A DNA stretch of 64,000 nucleotides from Sphaerotilus mobilis (GCF_004216565.1 NZ_SGWV01000007.1:992001-1056000), one strand, 5' to 3'. Shown: positions 30,150 through 40,000, counted from the stretch's first letter. Numbers and translations are program-made. Notes: generated from the letters alone by a model not told the origin.

Positions 30150-33008
30150 TCACTTGGTGAGCACGAAACCCTTGATCTTGCCGAAGGCCTGATCCAGCAG
30201 CGCCTTCTGCTGCTCCTGGTGCAGGTGGGCATAACCAACGGCCGGCGATGCCGAGGCGGCGCGGCCGGCGTAACCCAGCTTCTGGCCTTCGAGCATGTTC
30301 TCGTGGATCTGGTGCTGCACGAAGAACCAGGCGCCCTGGTTCTGCGGCTCGTCCTGGCACCACACCACGTCGGTCGCGTTCGGGTACTTCTTCAGCTCCG
30401 AAGCGAAGGCCTTGTGCGGGAAGGGATAGAGCTGCTCGACGCGGATCACCGCGACGTCGCTGGCCTTCTTCTCCTCGCGCTTCTTGACCAGGTCGTAATA
30501 GACCTTGCCCGAGCAGGCGATCACGCGCTTGACCTTGGCACCGTCGATGGCCGCGTTCAGCTCTGGGATCACGGTGCGGAACTCGCCCTTGCTGAACTCG
30601 GTCAGCGGCGAGGTCGCGTCCTTGTTCCGCAGCAGCGACTTGGGCGTCATGATGACCAGCGGCTTGCGCAGCGGGCGCACCATCTGGCGGCGCAGCAGGT
30701 GGAAGATCTGGCTGGCGGTGGTCGGCTGAACGATCTGCATGTTGGTGTCGGCGGCCAACTGCATGAAGCGCTCCAGACGCGCCGAGCTGTGCTCGGGGCC
30801 CTGGCCTTCATAACCGTGCGGCAGCATCAGCACCAGGCCATTGACGCGGCCCCACTTGACCTCGCCCGAGGCGATGAACTGGTCAATCACGACCTGCGCG
30901 CCGTTGACGAAGTCGCCGAACTGGCCTTCCCAGATGGTCAGCGTGTTCGGGTCGGCACTGGCGTAGCCGTATTCGAAGCCGAGCACGGCCTCTTCCGACA
31001 GGATCGAGTCGATGACCACGAACGGGGCCTGGTTCTCAGCCACGTTCTGCAGCGGCACGTAGGTGCCGATGTCCCACTTCTCGCGGTTCTGGTCATGCAG
31101 GACGGCGTGGCGGTGCACGAAGGTGCCGCGGCCGCAGTCCTCGCCCGACAGGCGCACGGCATAGCCGCTGGCCACCAGCGAGGCGTAGGCCATGTGCTCG
31201 CCCATGCCCCAGTCGACGTTGATCTCGCCACGGCCCATCGCGGCGCGGTCGGCCAGAACCTTCTCGACCAGCGGGTGGACCTTGAAGTTGCTGGGCACGG
31301 TCGTGATGCGCTCGGCCAGTCGCTTGACCTCGACCATCGGCAGGGCCGTGTCGGCGCTGTCGGTCCACTTCTTGCCCAGGAAGGGCGCCCAGTCGACCGC
31401 GTACTTGCTCTTGAAATTGGTCAGCACCGGATCGACCGTGTGCTTGCCCGCATCCATGGCGGCGCGGAAGTCCTTGACCATCTGGTCCGGACCATCGGCC
31501 GGCAGCACGCCCTGCGCCACCAGCTTGTCGCCGTAGAGGCGGCGGGTGCCCGGGTGCTGGGCGATCTTCTTGTACATCAGCGGCTGCGTCAGGCTGGGCG
31601 TGTCCTGCTCGTTGTGGCCCAGCTTGCGGAAGCAGATGATGTCGACGACGACGTCCTTCTTGAACTGCTGGCGGTAGTCCATCGCCAGCTGGGTGCAGAA
31701 CACCACGGCTTCGGGATCGTCGCCGTTCACGTGCAGCACCGGCGCCTCGATCATCTTGACGACGTCCGAGCAGTACAGCGTCGAGCGGCTGTCACGCGGG
31801 TCGCTGGTCGTGAAGCCGATCTGGTTGTTGATGACGATGTGCAGCGTGCCGCCGGTGTAATAGCCGCGCGTCTGCGCCAGCGCCAGCGTCTCCATGACGA
31901 CGCCCTGGCCGGCGAAGGCTGCGTCACCGTGGACCAGCACCGGCAGGACCTGGTCGCCGGTCTTGTCGCCGCGACGGTCCATGCGGGCCTTGACCGAACC
32001 TTCGACGACCGGGTTGACGATCTCGAGGTGCGACGGGTTGAAGGCGAGGCTCAGGTGGACCGGACCGCCAGCGGTCGAGATGTCGCTCGAGAAGCCCTGG
32101 TGGTACTTCACGTCGCCCGAGGGCAGGTGTTCCGGCGCGGTGTGGTCGAACTCGGCGAACAGGTCCTTGGGCATCTTGCCCAGGGTGTTGACGAGCACAT
32201 TCAGGCGGCCGCGGTGGGCCATGCCGATGACCATCTCCTGCACGCCGTGGCTGCCGGCGCGCTGCACGACCTCGTCCATCGAGGCGATGAAGCTTTCGCC
32301 GCCTTCGAGCGAGAAGCGCTTCTGGCCGACGTACTTGGTGTGCAGGTAGCGCTCGAGGCCTTCGGCGGCGGTCAAGCGCTCAAGGATGTGCTTCTTCTCT
32401 TCGGCCGTGTAGGACGGCTTGCTGCGGCTCGCCTCCAGGCGCTCCTGCCACCAGCGCTTCTCGGTCGGGTCGGTGATGTGCATGTACTCCGCACCGACCG
32501 AGCCGCAATACGTGTCACGCAAGGCCTGCACGATGTCGCGCAGGGTCATGTTCTCGGCCTTGCTGAAGTAGGTGTTCGCGGCGCTGAACGTGATGTCCAT
32601 GTCGGACTCGCTCAGGTCGTAGAACGCCGGCTCCAGCTCGGGAATCTTGGGGCGCTCGGTGCGCTTGAGCGGGTCGAGGTCGGCCCAGCGCGAACCGAGG
32701 AAGCGGTAGGCGGCGATCAGGGACTGGACGTGGACCTGCTTGCGGGCGACGGCGAGGTCGGATGCGCTGGCCTTCAGGGCGAAGGCGTTGGCCTTGGCGC
32801 GCTGGGCGAACGATTCGACGACCGGTGCGTGGGCCACATCGCGGCTGTCGGAGCCGTCGGTGGCGGGCACATGCTGGAGCGCGTCGAAATAGTCGCGCCA
32901 GTTGTCCGGCACGGAGCCGGGGTTGTCGAGGTAGGCCTCGTACATCTCTTCGACGTACGGTGCGTTGCCTCCGAACAGGTAGGAGTTCGACCTGTATTGC
33001 TGCATCAT
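30150..33008 (-). CDS. odhA: 2-oxoglutarate dehydrogenase E1 component
   Basis: E1 decarboxylates 2-oxoglutarate with thiamine diphosphate and passes the succinyl group to the E2 lipoyl arm. The 952-residue protein starts MMQQYRSNSYLFGGNAPYVEEMYEAYL. Landmarks are the E1 signature YMHITDPTEKRWWQERLE, GMAHRGRLNVLVN, the thiamine-diphosphate region GDAAFAGQGVVMETLALAQ, and GGTLHIVINNQIGFTT. Start ATG at 33008, with AGAGG about 12 bases upstream; the upstream extension to 33476 is antisense to the TIGR03790 gene and is not coding. Confidence 0.97.
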   Translation of the reverse strand: MMQQYRSNSYLFGGNAPYVEEMYEAYLDNPGSVPDNWRDYFDALQHVPATDGSDSRDVAHAPVVESFAQRAKANAFALKASASDLAVARKQVHVQSLIAAYRFLGSRWADLDPLKRTERPKIPELEPAFYDLSESDMDITFSAANTYFSKAENMTLRDIVQALRDTYCGSVGAEYMHITDPTEKRWWQERLEASRSKPSYTAEEKKHILERLTAAEGLERYLHTKYVGQKRFSLEGGESFIASMDEVVQRAGSHGVQEMVIGMAHRGRLNVLVNTLGKMPKDLFAEFDHTAPEHLPSGDVKYHQGFSSDISTAGGPVHLSLAFNPSHLEIVNPVVEGSVKARMDRRGDKTGDQVLPVLVHGDAAFAGQGVVMETLALAQTRGYYTGGTLHIVINNQIGFTTSDPRDSRSTLYCSDVVKMIEAPVLHVNGDDPEAVVFCTQLAMDYRQQFKKDVVVDIICFRKLGHNEQDTPSLTQPLMYKKIAQHPGTRRLYGDKLVAQGVLPADGPDQMVKDFRAAMDAGKHTVDPVLTNFKSKYAVDWAPFLGKKWTDSADTALPMVEVKRLAERITTVPSNFKVHPLVEKVLADRAAMGRGEINVDWGMGEHMAYASLVASGYAVRLSGEDCGRGTFVHRHAVLHDQNREKWDIGTYVPLQNVAENQAPFVVIDSILSEEAVLGFEYGYASADPNTLTIWEGQFGDFVNGAQVVIDQFIASGEVKWGRVNGLVLMLPHGYEGQGPEHSSARLERFMQLAADTNMQIVQPTTASQIFHLLRRQMVRPLRKPLVIMTPKSLLRNKDATSPLTEFSKGEFRTVIPELNAAIDGAKVKRVIACSGKVYYDLVKKREEKKASDVAVIRVEQLYPFPHKAFASELKKYPNATDVVWCQDEPQNQGAWFFVQHQIHENMLEGQKLGYAGRAASASPAVGYAHLHQEQQKALLDQAFGKIKGFVLTK

Positions 33009-33151
33009 CTTTCGCTCACCTCTCGCCCTGGTGCCCAGGACTTCGATGGGTTGAACAACCTTCCGCGACACGGCTTGACCGGTTGGCGGATTGCGACCCG
33101 CCTTGACTGTTGCCAGAGAAGGGGACGGGAAGGACCTCAAGTCAGGGCGCG

Positions 33152-33179
33152 AATGTAGCACCCGCAAGCCGTCGCGAAA
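33152..33179 (-). promoter_or_regulatory. Candidate odhA promoter
   Basis: On the minus strand TACATT (33157-33152), directly preceded by TGC, is 16 bases from TTTCGC (33179-33174). The extended -10 form is the same as at tRNA-Leu and the leu leader. The leader to odhA would be about 140 bases. Confidence 0.45.
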
Positions 33180-33240
33180 CTTGCAAGCACGGGCGTGAAA
33201 CGCACGCTTTCGTGTCTTGCGCCAGAGCGATCCGGACGGC

Positions 33241-34338
33241 TCAGCGACGCGCGAAGGGGGCCGCCAGCGGCTCGCCGACGAACACCCCCTGCTGGGGCCA
33301 GGCGACGCTCTTCCAGTAGGCCTCGATCGCTGTCGCGCCCTGCAGGTAGTGCAGCAGCAGGACCTGCGGATGCGGGAACTTCTGCAGGTGGTTGCAGGGC
33401 TCGCTGACGGTGCCGTAGCTGGCCGTCGCTCCGGCTTCGAGCCAGGCTGTCGCCGGGGTCTGGCCGTCGACCGCATCGAGCAGACCGCCGTAGGAGGTCA
33501 GGTGATCGGCCAATGCCCCCGGCACCCAGTCGAGCGTCGCGATGCCCGCCGGCAGCACCGCCAAGCCGGTCTGCACCACCAAGACCCGCTGCGCGCCCTT
33601 CGGGATGTCGCCCGGCCAGGCCTCGATCTGCAGCGCCAATTGCGGGATCGGCCCGGTCGGCGGAAACAGCGCGGCCCGGACGTTGCGCGCCGCATCGGCG
33701 GTCGACAGGAACCAGGCCTGCACCGGCGGGCTGCCGCGCAGGCCCAGCTGACCGTCGGACGCCACGCCGCGGTCGATCAGGCGGCGTGCCGACTCGATAC
33801 TGGCCGACGCCAGCAGCATCGAAGGGCGCCAGCCGTGGTCCTTGAAAGGCTCGCTCGATGGCGAATTGAAGTAGGTCGAGGCACTGGCGCGGCCGCAGGT
33901 GTGGCGGCACAGTGCCTCGTCAACCCCGAAGGCCAGCGCCCCGGTGATCGACAGGCAGCCCACCGCATAGGGCCGAGTCCAGGCCAGCGCCAGGGCCTGG
34001 ATCTGGGGTCCGAAATGGGCGTCGATGGCAGCCTTCAGTCGGGCCAGATCGCTGGCCGACAGCTGGGCCTGCATCGGCAGGGCGATGCGCAGAACCTGCT
34101 CGGGCGACAGTCGGCGACGTTCGATGTAGTGCTCGCCGACCGCGATCGAATAGGGATCGCCCTCATTGATGACCAGCCCGATCTGCGAGGCATTCAGGCG
34201 GCCAAACACCCGTGGCACCTGCACGACCGGGCTGACCGCCACGGCCGAGGCCGGCGCCGAAGCCTGCGCCCAGACGGGCATCGTGACCCACAGGCCGCAC
34301 AACACCGCCGCAAACGCAGACAAGGCGCGTTTCGCCAT
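33241..34338 (-). CDS. TIGR03790-like secreted protein of unknown function
   Basis: The 365-residue protein has a cleavable signal peptide (MAKRALSAFAAVLCGLWV, cleavage after PVWAQA). The mature part has NEGDPYSIAVGEHYIERRRL, EQVLRIALP and WTRPYAVGCLSITGALAFGVDEALC, the pattern I associate with the TIGR03790 family, whose role is unknown to me. It has several cysteines that could pair in the periplasm. It is divergent from an IclR-type gene by 34 bases and convergent-upstream of odhA. Start ATG at 34338; an in-frame alternative lies at 34374. Confidence 0.75.
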   Translation of the reverse strand: MAKRALSAFAAVLCGLWVTMPVWAQASAPASAVAVSPVVQVPRVFGRLNASQIGLVINEGDPYSIAVGEHYIERRRLSPEQVLRIALPMQAQLSASDLARLKAAIDAHFGPQIQALALAWTRPYAVGCLSITGALAFGVDEALCRHTCGRASASTYFNSPSSEPFKDHGWRPSMLLASASIESARRLIDRGVASDGQLGLRGSPPVQAWFLSTADAARNVRAALFPPTGPIPQLALQIEAWPGDIPKGAQRVLVVQTGLAVLPAGIATLDWVPGALADHLTSYGGLLDAVDGQTPATAWLEAGATASYGTVSEPCNHLQKFPHPQVLLLHYLQGATAIEAYWKSVAWPQQGVFVGEPLAAPFARR

Positions 34339-34372
34339 GCAAAAATAGGTCTTGCGATTCAAGAGGGCAGTC

Positions 34373-35143
34373 ATGACGAAGAAAGACGGCCAGACGCCAA
34401 CGATTCAGGTCCTGGAGCGGACCTTCCTGCTGCTGGACGTGCTGGCGGCGCACAGGGATCCGGTCTCGCTCAAGCAGGTCAGCGAGCATACCGGCCTGCA
34501 TCCGTCGACCGCGCACCGCATCCTCAACGACCTCGCCGCCGGACGCTTCGTCGAACGGCCGGAAGCCGGCAGCTACCGCCTGGGCATGCGTCTGCTGGAA
34601 CTCGGAAACCTGGTGAAGGCCCGCCTGGACGTGCGCGACGCAGCGCTCGCCCCGATGCGCGAGCTGCACAAGGTCACGCACCAGCCCGTCAACCTGTCGG
34701 TGCGACAGGGTGACGAGATCGTCTACATCGAGCGGACTTATTCCGAGCGTTCCGGCATGCAGGTGGTGCGCGCCGTCGGCGGCCGGGCGCCGCTGCACCT
34801 CACCTCGGTGGGCAAGTTGTTCCTGGCCCAGGACGACCCGCAACGGGTGCGCGCCTATGCCGCCCGGACGGGGTTGGCCGGACACACGCGCAACAGCCTG
34901 ACCGAGCTGACCCAGCTCGAACGAGAACTCGCCAAGGTGCGCCAGACCACGCTGGCCCGCGACAACGAAGAGCTGGAGCTTGGCGTGCGCTGCATGGCCG
35001 CCGGCATCTACGACGACCAGGGCAAGCTGATCGCTGGCCTGTCCATCTCGGCACCGGCAGACCGGCTGGAAGAAGGATGGAGCGAACGGCTGAGGGAAAC
35101 CGCCAGCCAGATCTCCAAGGCGCTGGGCCATCAGGCCAGCTGA
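34373..35143 (+). CDS. IclR-family transcriptional regulator
   Basis: The 256-residue protein has an N-terminal winged helix-turn-helix (about 11-75, with TIQVLERTFLLLDVLA and GLHPSTAHRILNDLAAGRF) and a C-terminal IclR effector-binding domain (about 85-250, with YIERTYSERSGMQVV, APLHLTSVGK and GVRCMAAGIYDDQG). Start ATG at 34373 has AGAGG upstream. Regulators of this family usually control aromatic-acid or short-chain catabolism genes next to them, but no such genes lie here. The divergent neighbour is the secreted TIGR03790-like gene, which is the obvious candidate target. Confidence 0.93.
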   Translation: MTKKDGQTPTIQVLERTFLLLDVLAAHRDPVSLKQVSEHTGLHPSTAHRILNDLAAGRFVERPEAGSYRLGMRLLELGNLVKARLDVRDAALAPMRELHKVTHQPVNLSVRQGDEIVYIERTYSERSGMQVVRAVGGRAPLHLTSVGKLFLAQDDPQRVRAYAARTGLAGHTRNSLTELTQLERELAKVRQTTLARDNEELELGVRCMAAGIYDDQGKLIAGLSISAPADRLEEGWSERLRETASQISKALGHQAS

Positions 35144-35182
35144 GCCTGCCGCAGCAAGCGCCGGGCGAACCCGGTCAGCGCA

Positions 35183-36229
35183 TCAGCGCAGGGGAAGCGC
35201 GGGCGCCTGAGTGGCCGCCGCGTGGCCACGCTCGATCCACTGGCGGACCCGTTCGGCATCACCCAGGCGGGAATACTTGCCGGCCGAATCCAGGAACACC
35301 ATGATCAGCTTGCGGCCCGCCATCTGGGCCTGCATCACCAGGCATCGACCGGCCTCGGAGATGTAGCCGGTCTTCTGCAGGCCGATCTCCCAGTTCGGAT
35401 TGCGGACCAGGCGATTGGTGTTGTTGAACTGGACCGTGCGTCGGCCGATGTCGACCTCGGCATCCGGCGTGGTCGAAAACTGGCGCAGCAGCGGGTAGTC
35501 GTAGGCGGCACCGACCAGGCGAGCCAGATCGGGTGCACTCGAACGGTTCTGGCTGGACAGCCCTGTCGGCTCGACGTAGCGGGTGTCAGACATGCCCAGG
35601 CTCACGGCCCTGAAGTTCATGGCCTTGACGAACTCGGCGAGTCCGCCCGGATGGTGCCGGCCCAGCGCGTTGGCGGCGCGGTTCTCGGAGGACATCAGGG
35701 CCAAATGCAGCATCTCGCCGCGGGTCAGCCGGGTGCCGATGGCCAGGCGCGAGGAACTGCCCTTCTCGGTGTCGATGTCGGCGGTGGTGATCTCGAGCTC
35801 GTCGTCCAGCGACGCCCCGGACTCGACCACCACCATCGCGGTCATCAGCTTGGTCAGCGAGGCGATCGGCAGGACCGCCTCGGAGTTCTTGCTGAACAGC
35901 ACCTCGGACGTGTCCTGGTCAACCACGAAGGCCACGTTGGACTTCAGTGCCAGCGGATCACTGGTGTGCTGCAGGCCGGCCGTGCGGCCAACCGACAGGC
36001 GCTCGGGACGGGCGGCAACAGCGCGCGTGCGCACCAACTTGCGCTGGGCGATGACCTTGCCGGACTTGGCTCGCGCCTCCGACTTCAGACGCTGCGGCGA
36101 CTTGCGCTGTGCCGCATCGGCCGTGCCGGCCGCCAGCAGGCAGGCCACGACCAGTCCGACCAGCATCTGCCAGCGCAAACCCATGGCACGCGACAGGAAC
36201 AGCTGGGGCAAGGGCTTCAGGGCAGACAT
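35183..36229 (-). CDS. pbpG: D-alanyl-D-alanine endopeptidase (PBP7 type)
   Basis: This periplasmic serine peptidase cleaves peptidoglycan cross-links. After a signal region ending near TADAAQ (about residue 40) and a basic linker, the S11 motifs are SLTK (Ser124-Lys127), SEN in MSSENRAAN, and KTGYISEAG. The 348-residue length and the order fit PBP7/PbpG rather than a longer DacA-type enzyme. Start ATG at 36229; a second ATG at residue 16 (MGLRWQML) would give a more conventional signal peptide. Confidence 0.93.
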   Translation of the reverse strand: MSALKPLPQLFLSRAMGLRWQMLVGLVVACLLAAGTADAAQRKSPQRLKSEARAKSGKVIAQRKLVRTRAVAARPERLSVGRTAGLQHTSDPLALKSNVAFVVDQDTSEVLFSKNSEAVLPIASLTKLMTAMVVVESGASLDDELEITTADIDTEKGSSSRLAIGTRLTRGEMLHLALMSSENRAANALGRHHPGGLAEFVKAMNFRAVSLGMSDTRYVEPTGLSSQNRSSAPDLARLVGAAYDYPLLRQFSTTPDAEVDIGRRTVQFNNTNRLVRNPNWEIGLQKTGYISEAGRCLVMQAQMAGRKLIMVFLDSAGKYSRLGDAERVRQWIERGHAAATQAPALPLR

Positions 36230-36358
36230 GGGGCGCGATCTCGGGAAGGAAGGACGGGTCCCCGCCCATGCCCTAGACAAGCCATTCGGGCCTTTCCAGG
36301 AACCGTCCAGGCTCGTCAGCCCTGGTCGGAGACACGTCGCGGAGATACAACTGAACAC

Positions 36359-36387
36359 AGTCTATGGGAATCACCAACCCGAGGCAA
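36359..36387 (-). promoter_or_regulatory. Candidate pbpG promoter
   Basis: On the minus strand TTGCCT (36387-36382) is 17 bases from TAGACT (36364-36359), about 130 bases before the ATG. This is the best sigma-70-like pair in the spacer between leuA and pbpG. Confidence 0.5.
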
Positions 36388-36462
36388 CCTCTTGATTTCA
36401 CGAAGAAAACAGGAATTCGGCCTGTACTCCACAGACCCCCCCGATGCGGGGTGGGTCGCCGA

Positions 36463-38004
36463 TCAGCCTTGCGCCGCAACCCGCTCGGCCTTGCTGTGCA
36501 GCTTGTTGAGCGCCGCCAGATAGGCCTTGGCCGAGGCCACGACGATGTCCGGGTCCGCCCCCACGCCGTTGACGATCCGCCCGCCCAGTTGCAGCCGAAC
36601 GGTCACCTCGCCCTGGGATTCGGTGCTGCCCGACGTGATCGCGTTGACCGAATAGAGCATCAGCTCGGCGCCGGTGGACAGTCGCGACTCGATCGCCTTG
36701 ATGCTGGCATCGACCGGTCCGTTGCCGTCGGCCTCGGCGTGGTGCTCCACGTCCCCGGCTGCGAAGGCGATGCTGGCGTGCGGGCGCTCGCCCATCTCGG
36801 AATGCTGTGACAACGCCAGCAGGCGGTAGTGCTCGACCTTCTGGTCGCTTTCCTCGTCGCTGACCAGCGCCAGGATGTCCTCGTCGAAGATCTCGCTCTT
36901 GCGGTCGGCGAGGTCCTTGAAGCGCAGGAAAGCGGCGTTGACCTCGGCCTCGGAATCCAGCTCGACACCCAGGTCCGTCAGGCGCTGCTTGAAGGCATTG
37001 CGGCCAGAGAGCTTGCCCAGCACGATCTTGTTGGCGCTCCAGCCCACGTCCTCGGCCCGCATGATCTCGTAGGTGTCACGCGCCTTGAGCACGCCGTCCT
37101 GGTGGATGCCCGAGGCGTGTGCAAACGCGTTGGCACCGACCACGGCCTTGTTCGGCTGGACGACGAAGCCGGTGGTCTGCGCCACCATGCGCGAGGCCGG
37201 CACGATCTGGGTCGCATCGACCCGCACGTCCAGGCCGAAGTGGTCGCGGCGGGTGCGCACCGCCATCACGACTTCTTCCAGCGAGCAGTTGCCCGCCCGT
37301 TCGCCCAGGCCGTTGATGGTGCATTCGATCTGCCGCGCGCCACCGATCTTGACGCCGGCCAGGGAGTTGGCCACCGCCATGCCCAGGTCGTTGTGGCAGT
37401 GCACGCTCCAGATCGCCTTGTCGGAGTTGGGCACACGCTCGCGCAGGGTTCGGATGAAGTTGCCGTACAGCTCGGGAATGGCATAGCCGACCGTGTCGGG
37501 GATGTTGAGCGTGGTCGCGCCCTCCTCGATCACGGCCTCCAGCACGCGGCAGAGGAAATCCGGGTCCGAGCGGTAGCCGTCCTCGGGCGAGAACTCGATG
37601 TCCGCGCACAAGTTGCGGGCAAAGCGCACCGCCTGCCGAGCCTGTTCGAGCACCTGCTCGCGGCTCATACGCAGCTTCTTCTCCATGTGGAGTTCGCTGG
37701 TGGCGATGAAGGTGTGGATGCGGGCCCGGTTGGCACCCTTGAGCGCCTCGGCGGCACGAGCGATGTCGCGGTCGTTGGCGCGCGCCAGCGAACAGATGGT
37801 CGAGTCCTTGATGACATCGGCGATGGCCTTGACGGCCTCGAAGTCGCCATTGGACGACGCCGCGAAGCCGGCCTCGATGACGTCGACCTTCAGGCGTTCG
37901 AGCTGGCGCGCGATGCGCAGCTTCTCGTCGCGCGTCATCGAGGCGCCGGGGGACTGTTCGCCGTCACGCAGCGTGGTGTCGAAGATGATGAGTTGTTCGC
38001 TCAT
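36463..38004 (-). CDS. leuA: 2-isopropylmalate synthase (type 1)
   Basis: LeuA condenses acetyl-CoA with 2-oxoisovalerate, the first step of leucine synthesis. The 513-residue protein has the signature [18 protein letters not shown] at the N-terminus, [16 protein letters not shown] with metal-binding histidines, and a C-terminal LeuA regulatory domain (about 390-510) that would bind leucine. It belongs to the long-known E. coli-like class. It begins 25 bases after the stop of a second, different LeuA gene, so both are on one transcript under the attenuator. Confidence 0.96.
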   Translation of the reverse strand: MSEQLIIFDTTLRDGEQSPGASMTRDEKLRIARQLERLKVDVIEAGFAASSNGDFEAVKAIADVIKDSTICSLARANDRDIARAAEALKGANRARIHTFIATSELHMEKKLRMSREQVLEQARQAVRFARNLCADIEFSPEDGYRSDPDFLCRVLEAVIEEGATTLNIPDTVGYAIPELYGNFIRTLRERVPNSDKAIWSVHCHNDLGMAVANSLAGVKIGGARQIECTINGLGERAGNCSLEEVVMAVRTRRDHFGLDVRVDATQIVPASRMVAQTTGFVVQPNKAVVGANAFAHASGIHQDGVLKARDTYEIMRAEDVGWSANKIVLGKLSGRNAFKQRLTDLGVELDSEAEVNAAFLRFKDLADRKSEIFDEDILALVSDEESDQKVEHYRLLALSQHSEMGERPHASIAFAAGDVEHHAEADGNGPVDASIKAIESRLSTGAELMLYSVNAITSGSTESQGEVTVRLQLGGRIVNGVGADPDIVVASAKAYLAALNKLHSKAERVAAQG

Positions 38005-38029
38005 GGCGGGTCTCCTGGAGGTCGTCGGA

Positions 38030-39742
38030 TCAGGCGGTGGACGTTGCAGCGGCGTCGGCGACGCCTTCGTTCACGGCGCGCTGCCAACCTGACAGCACCG
38101 CCTTGATCGAGGCGCTGACGATGTTGGCGTCGATGCCGACGCCGAACAGCACACGCGTGCCCACCCGCAGTTCCACATAGGCGGCGGCACGCGCCTGCGC
38201 CCCGCTGCCGATGGAATGTTCATGGTAGTCGAGCACTTCCACGGACCTGCCGCCAGACTCGGTCAGCGCCTGCACGAAGGCATCGACCGGACCGTTGCCG
38301 GCGCCAGCCAGCCAACGTGGCTCGCCATTGCCCACCAGGCCACCACCGATGCGGGCGCGCAGCCGCACGCTGCCATCGCCGGCATCGTCGACCTGGGCCG
38401 GCTGCGGCATCGCAACGTCGACCGCGGCCAGGCCGTAGACCTCGTCGAACAGGCGCCAGAGATCGGCCGCTGCCAGTTCCTTGCCCTGCACGTCCATCAC
38501 CGCCTGGACCTGCTGGCTGAACTCGATCTGCAGGCGGCGCGGCAGCTCCAAGCCGTACTCGGTCTCGAGCAGGTAGCTGATGCCGCCCTTGCCCGACTGG
38601 CTGTTGACGCGGATCACCGCCTCGTAGCTGCGACCGAGGTCCTTGGGGTCGATCGGCAGGTAGGGCATGTCCCAGACCTCACCGTCCCGGCGCGCCGCGA
38701 AGGCCTTCTTGATGGCGTCCTGGTGCGAGCCCGAGAACGAGGTGTAGACCAGCTCGCCGACATAGGGGTGGCGCGGGTGAACGGGGATCTGGTTGCAGAA
38801 CTCGACCGTGCGGCGGATCGCGTCGATGTCGGAAAAGTCCAGCCCCGGCGCGACGCCCTGGGTGTAGAGGTTGAGCGCGACGTTGACAAGGTCGAGGTTG
38901 CCGGTGCGCTCGCCGTTGCCGAACAGGCAGCCTTCGACCCGGTCGGCGCCGGCCAGGATCGCCAGCTCGGCCGAGGCCGTGCCCGTGCCACGGTCGTTGT
39001 GCGGATGCACGCACAGCACGATGCCGTCGCGGCGAGCGAGGTGGCGGTCCATCCACTCGACCATGTCGGCGAACACGTTGGGCGTGCAGTTCTCGACCGT
39101 CGACGGCAGGTTGACGATGCAGGGTCGCGCCGGACTGGCCTCCCAGACGGCGCTCACCGCATCGACGACGCGGCGCGAGACCTCCAGCTCGGTGTTGGAG
39201 AACATCTCCGGCGAGTACTGGAAGGTCCAGCGCGTGGCGGGCTGGCGGGCTGCGAGGTCACGCAACATGGCGGCGTGGGTGGTGGCCAGCTCGACGATGC
39301 CGTCGACGTCCAGACCGAGCACGATCTGGCGCATCACCGGCGCGGTCGCGTTGTAGAGGTGCACGATCGCCGCACGCGCGCCCTGCAGCGACTCGAAGGT
39401 GCGCTCGATCAGGTGGCTGCGCGCGGGCGTCAGCACCTGGATCGTCACGTCGTCGGGGATGCGGTCTTCCTCGATCAGGCAGCGCACGAAGTCGAAATCG
39501 GCCTGCGAGGCGGACGGGAAACCGACCTCGATCTCCTTGAAGCCGATTGCCACCAACGCCTCGAACATCCGCAGCTTGCGGGCCACGTCCATCGGCTCGA
39601 TCAGAGCCTGGTTGCCATCGCGCAGGTCGGTGCTGAGCCAGCGCGGCGCGGCGGTGATCACCCGCGAGGGCCAGCAGCGATCCGGCAGGTCGACCTGGGG
39701 CGCGGGACGGTACTTGGCGGCGGGGTTCTTGAGCATGCTCAT
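38030..39742 (-). CDS. 2-isopropylmalate synthase (type 2)
   Basis: This 570-residue enzyme belongs to the second LeuA class, found in actinobacteria and fungi as well as proteobacteria. The TIM barrel starts [19 protein letters not shown], with [22 protein letters not shown] and [16 protein letters not shown]; a C-terminal leucine-binding domain (about 435-560) follows. It starts with ATG at 39742 with AGGAG upstream, directly behind the leucine attenuator. Having both classes in tandem gives possible differences in feedback sensitivity; this is an inference. An N-terminal extension before the barrel is normal for this class. Confidence 0.94.
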   Translation of the reverse strand: MSMLKNPAAKYRPAPQVDLPDRCWPSRVITAAPRWLSTDLRDGNQALIEPMDVARKLRMFEALVAIGFKEIEVGFPSASQADFDFVRCLIEEDRIPDDVTIQVLTPARSHLIERTFESLQGARAAIVHLYNATAPVMRQIVLGLDVDGIVELATTHAAMLRDLAARQPATRWTFQYSPEMFSNTELEVSRRVVDAVSAVWEASPARPCIVNLPSTVENCTPNVFADMVEWMDRHLARRDGIVLCVHPHNDRGTGTASAELAILAGADRVEGCLFGNGERTGNLDLVNVALNLYTQGVAPGLDFSDIDAIRRTVEFCNQIPVHPRHPYVGELVYTSFSGSHQDAIKKAFAARRDGEVWDMPYLPIDPKDLGRSYEAVIRVNSQSGKGGISYLLETEYGLELPRRLQIEFSQQVQAVMDVQGKELAAADLWRLFDEVYGLAAVDVAMPQPAQVDDAGDGSVRLRARIGGGLVGNGEPRWLAGAGNGPVDAFVQALTESGGRSVEVLDYHEHSIGSGAQARAAAYVELRVGTRVLFGVGIDANIVSASIKAVLSGWQRAVNEGVADAAATSTA

Positions 39743-39802
39743 CGGGGGACTCCTGGAGAGGTGGGGTGCAACGCCGCGCCGGGGATGTCAGGACCTGAAG
39801 GA

Positions 39803-39843
39803 CAAAAGAAAACGGCCCGCTGCGTTGCGCAAGACGGGCCGTT
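39803..39843 (-). terminator. Attenuator terminator before leuA
   Basis: A 9-bp perfect stem AACGGCCCG with CGGGCCGTT (39835-39843 with 39811-39819), with an internal TGCG/CGCA extension, is followed on the minus strand by TTTTCTTTTG. It sits between the leader peptide and the first leuA gene, the position of a transcription attenuator. A competing pairing of ACGGG in the leader (39881-39885) with CCCGT of the stem is possible but short. Confidence 0.85.
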
Positions 39844-39871
39844 GATCCGGTGAAGGTAAAGACGTGATCGG

Positions 39872-39937
39872 TCAGCGCACCCGTGGTTGGGTGGCTAGTA
39901 GCAGCGCAAAGGCGCGGATCGACGTCGTGTTCCTCAT
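39872..39937 (-). CDS. leuL: Leucine-operon leader peptide
   Basis: A 21-codon reading frame, ATG at 39937 to TGA at 39872-39874, encodes a peptide with three consecutive leucines in LLL (CTG CTA CTA). CTA is rare in this GC-rich genome, so the codons are sensitive to leucyl-tRNA supply. It ends 28 bases before the terminator stem. Stalling at the leucine codons would stop formation of a CACCC/GGGTG hairpin downstream of them. No Shine-Dalgarno is seen. The symbol is used by analogy with enterobacterial leader peptides. Confidence 0.75.
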   Translation of the reverse strand: MRNTTSIRAFALLLATQPRVR

Positions 39938-39946
39938 GGCCAAATC

Positions 39947-39955
39947 AATGTAGCA
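39947..39955 (-). promoter_or_regulatory. Candidate extended -10 element of the leu leader
   Basis: On the minus strand TGC TACATT ends 9 bases before the leader ATG. Transcription would start about 3 bases before the ATG, so the leader peptide would be translated from an almost leaderless RNA. There is no recognisable -35. Confidence 0.4.
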
Positions 39956-40000
39956 CAGGCCGGGAAGGCCGATCGCCACGGGGCAAACGCACAGGCGGCT

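Noticed and set aside
30219-33158. A 979-codon open frame on the plus strand
   Set aside because: It is antisense to odhA, whose motifs are complete. GC-rich coding DNA gives long open frames on the opposite strand.
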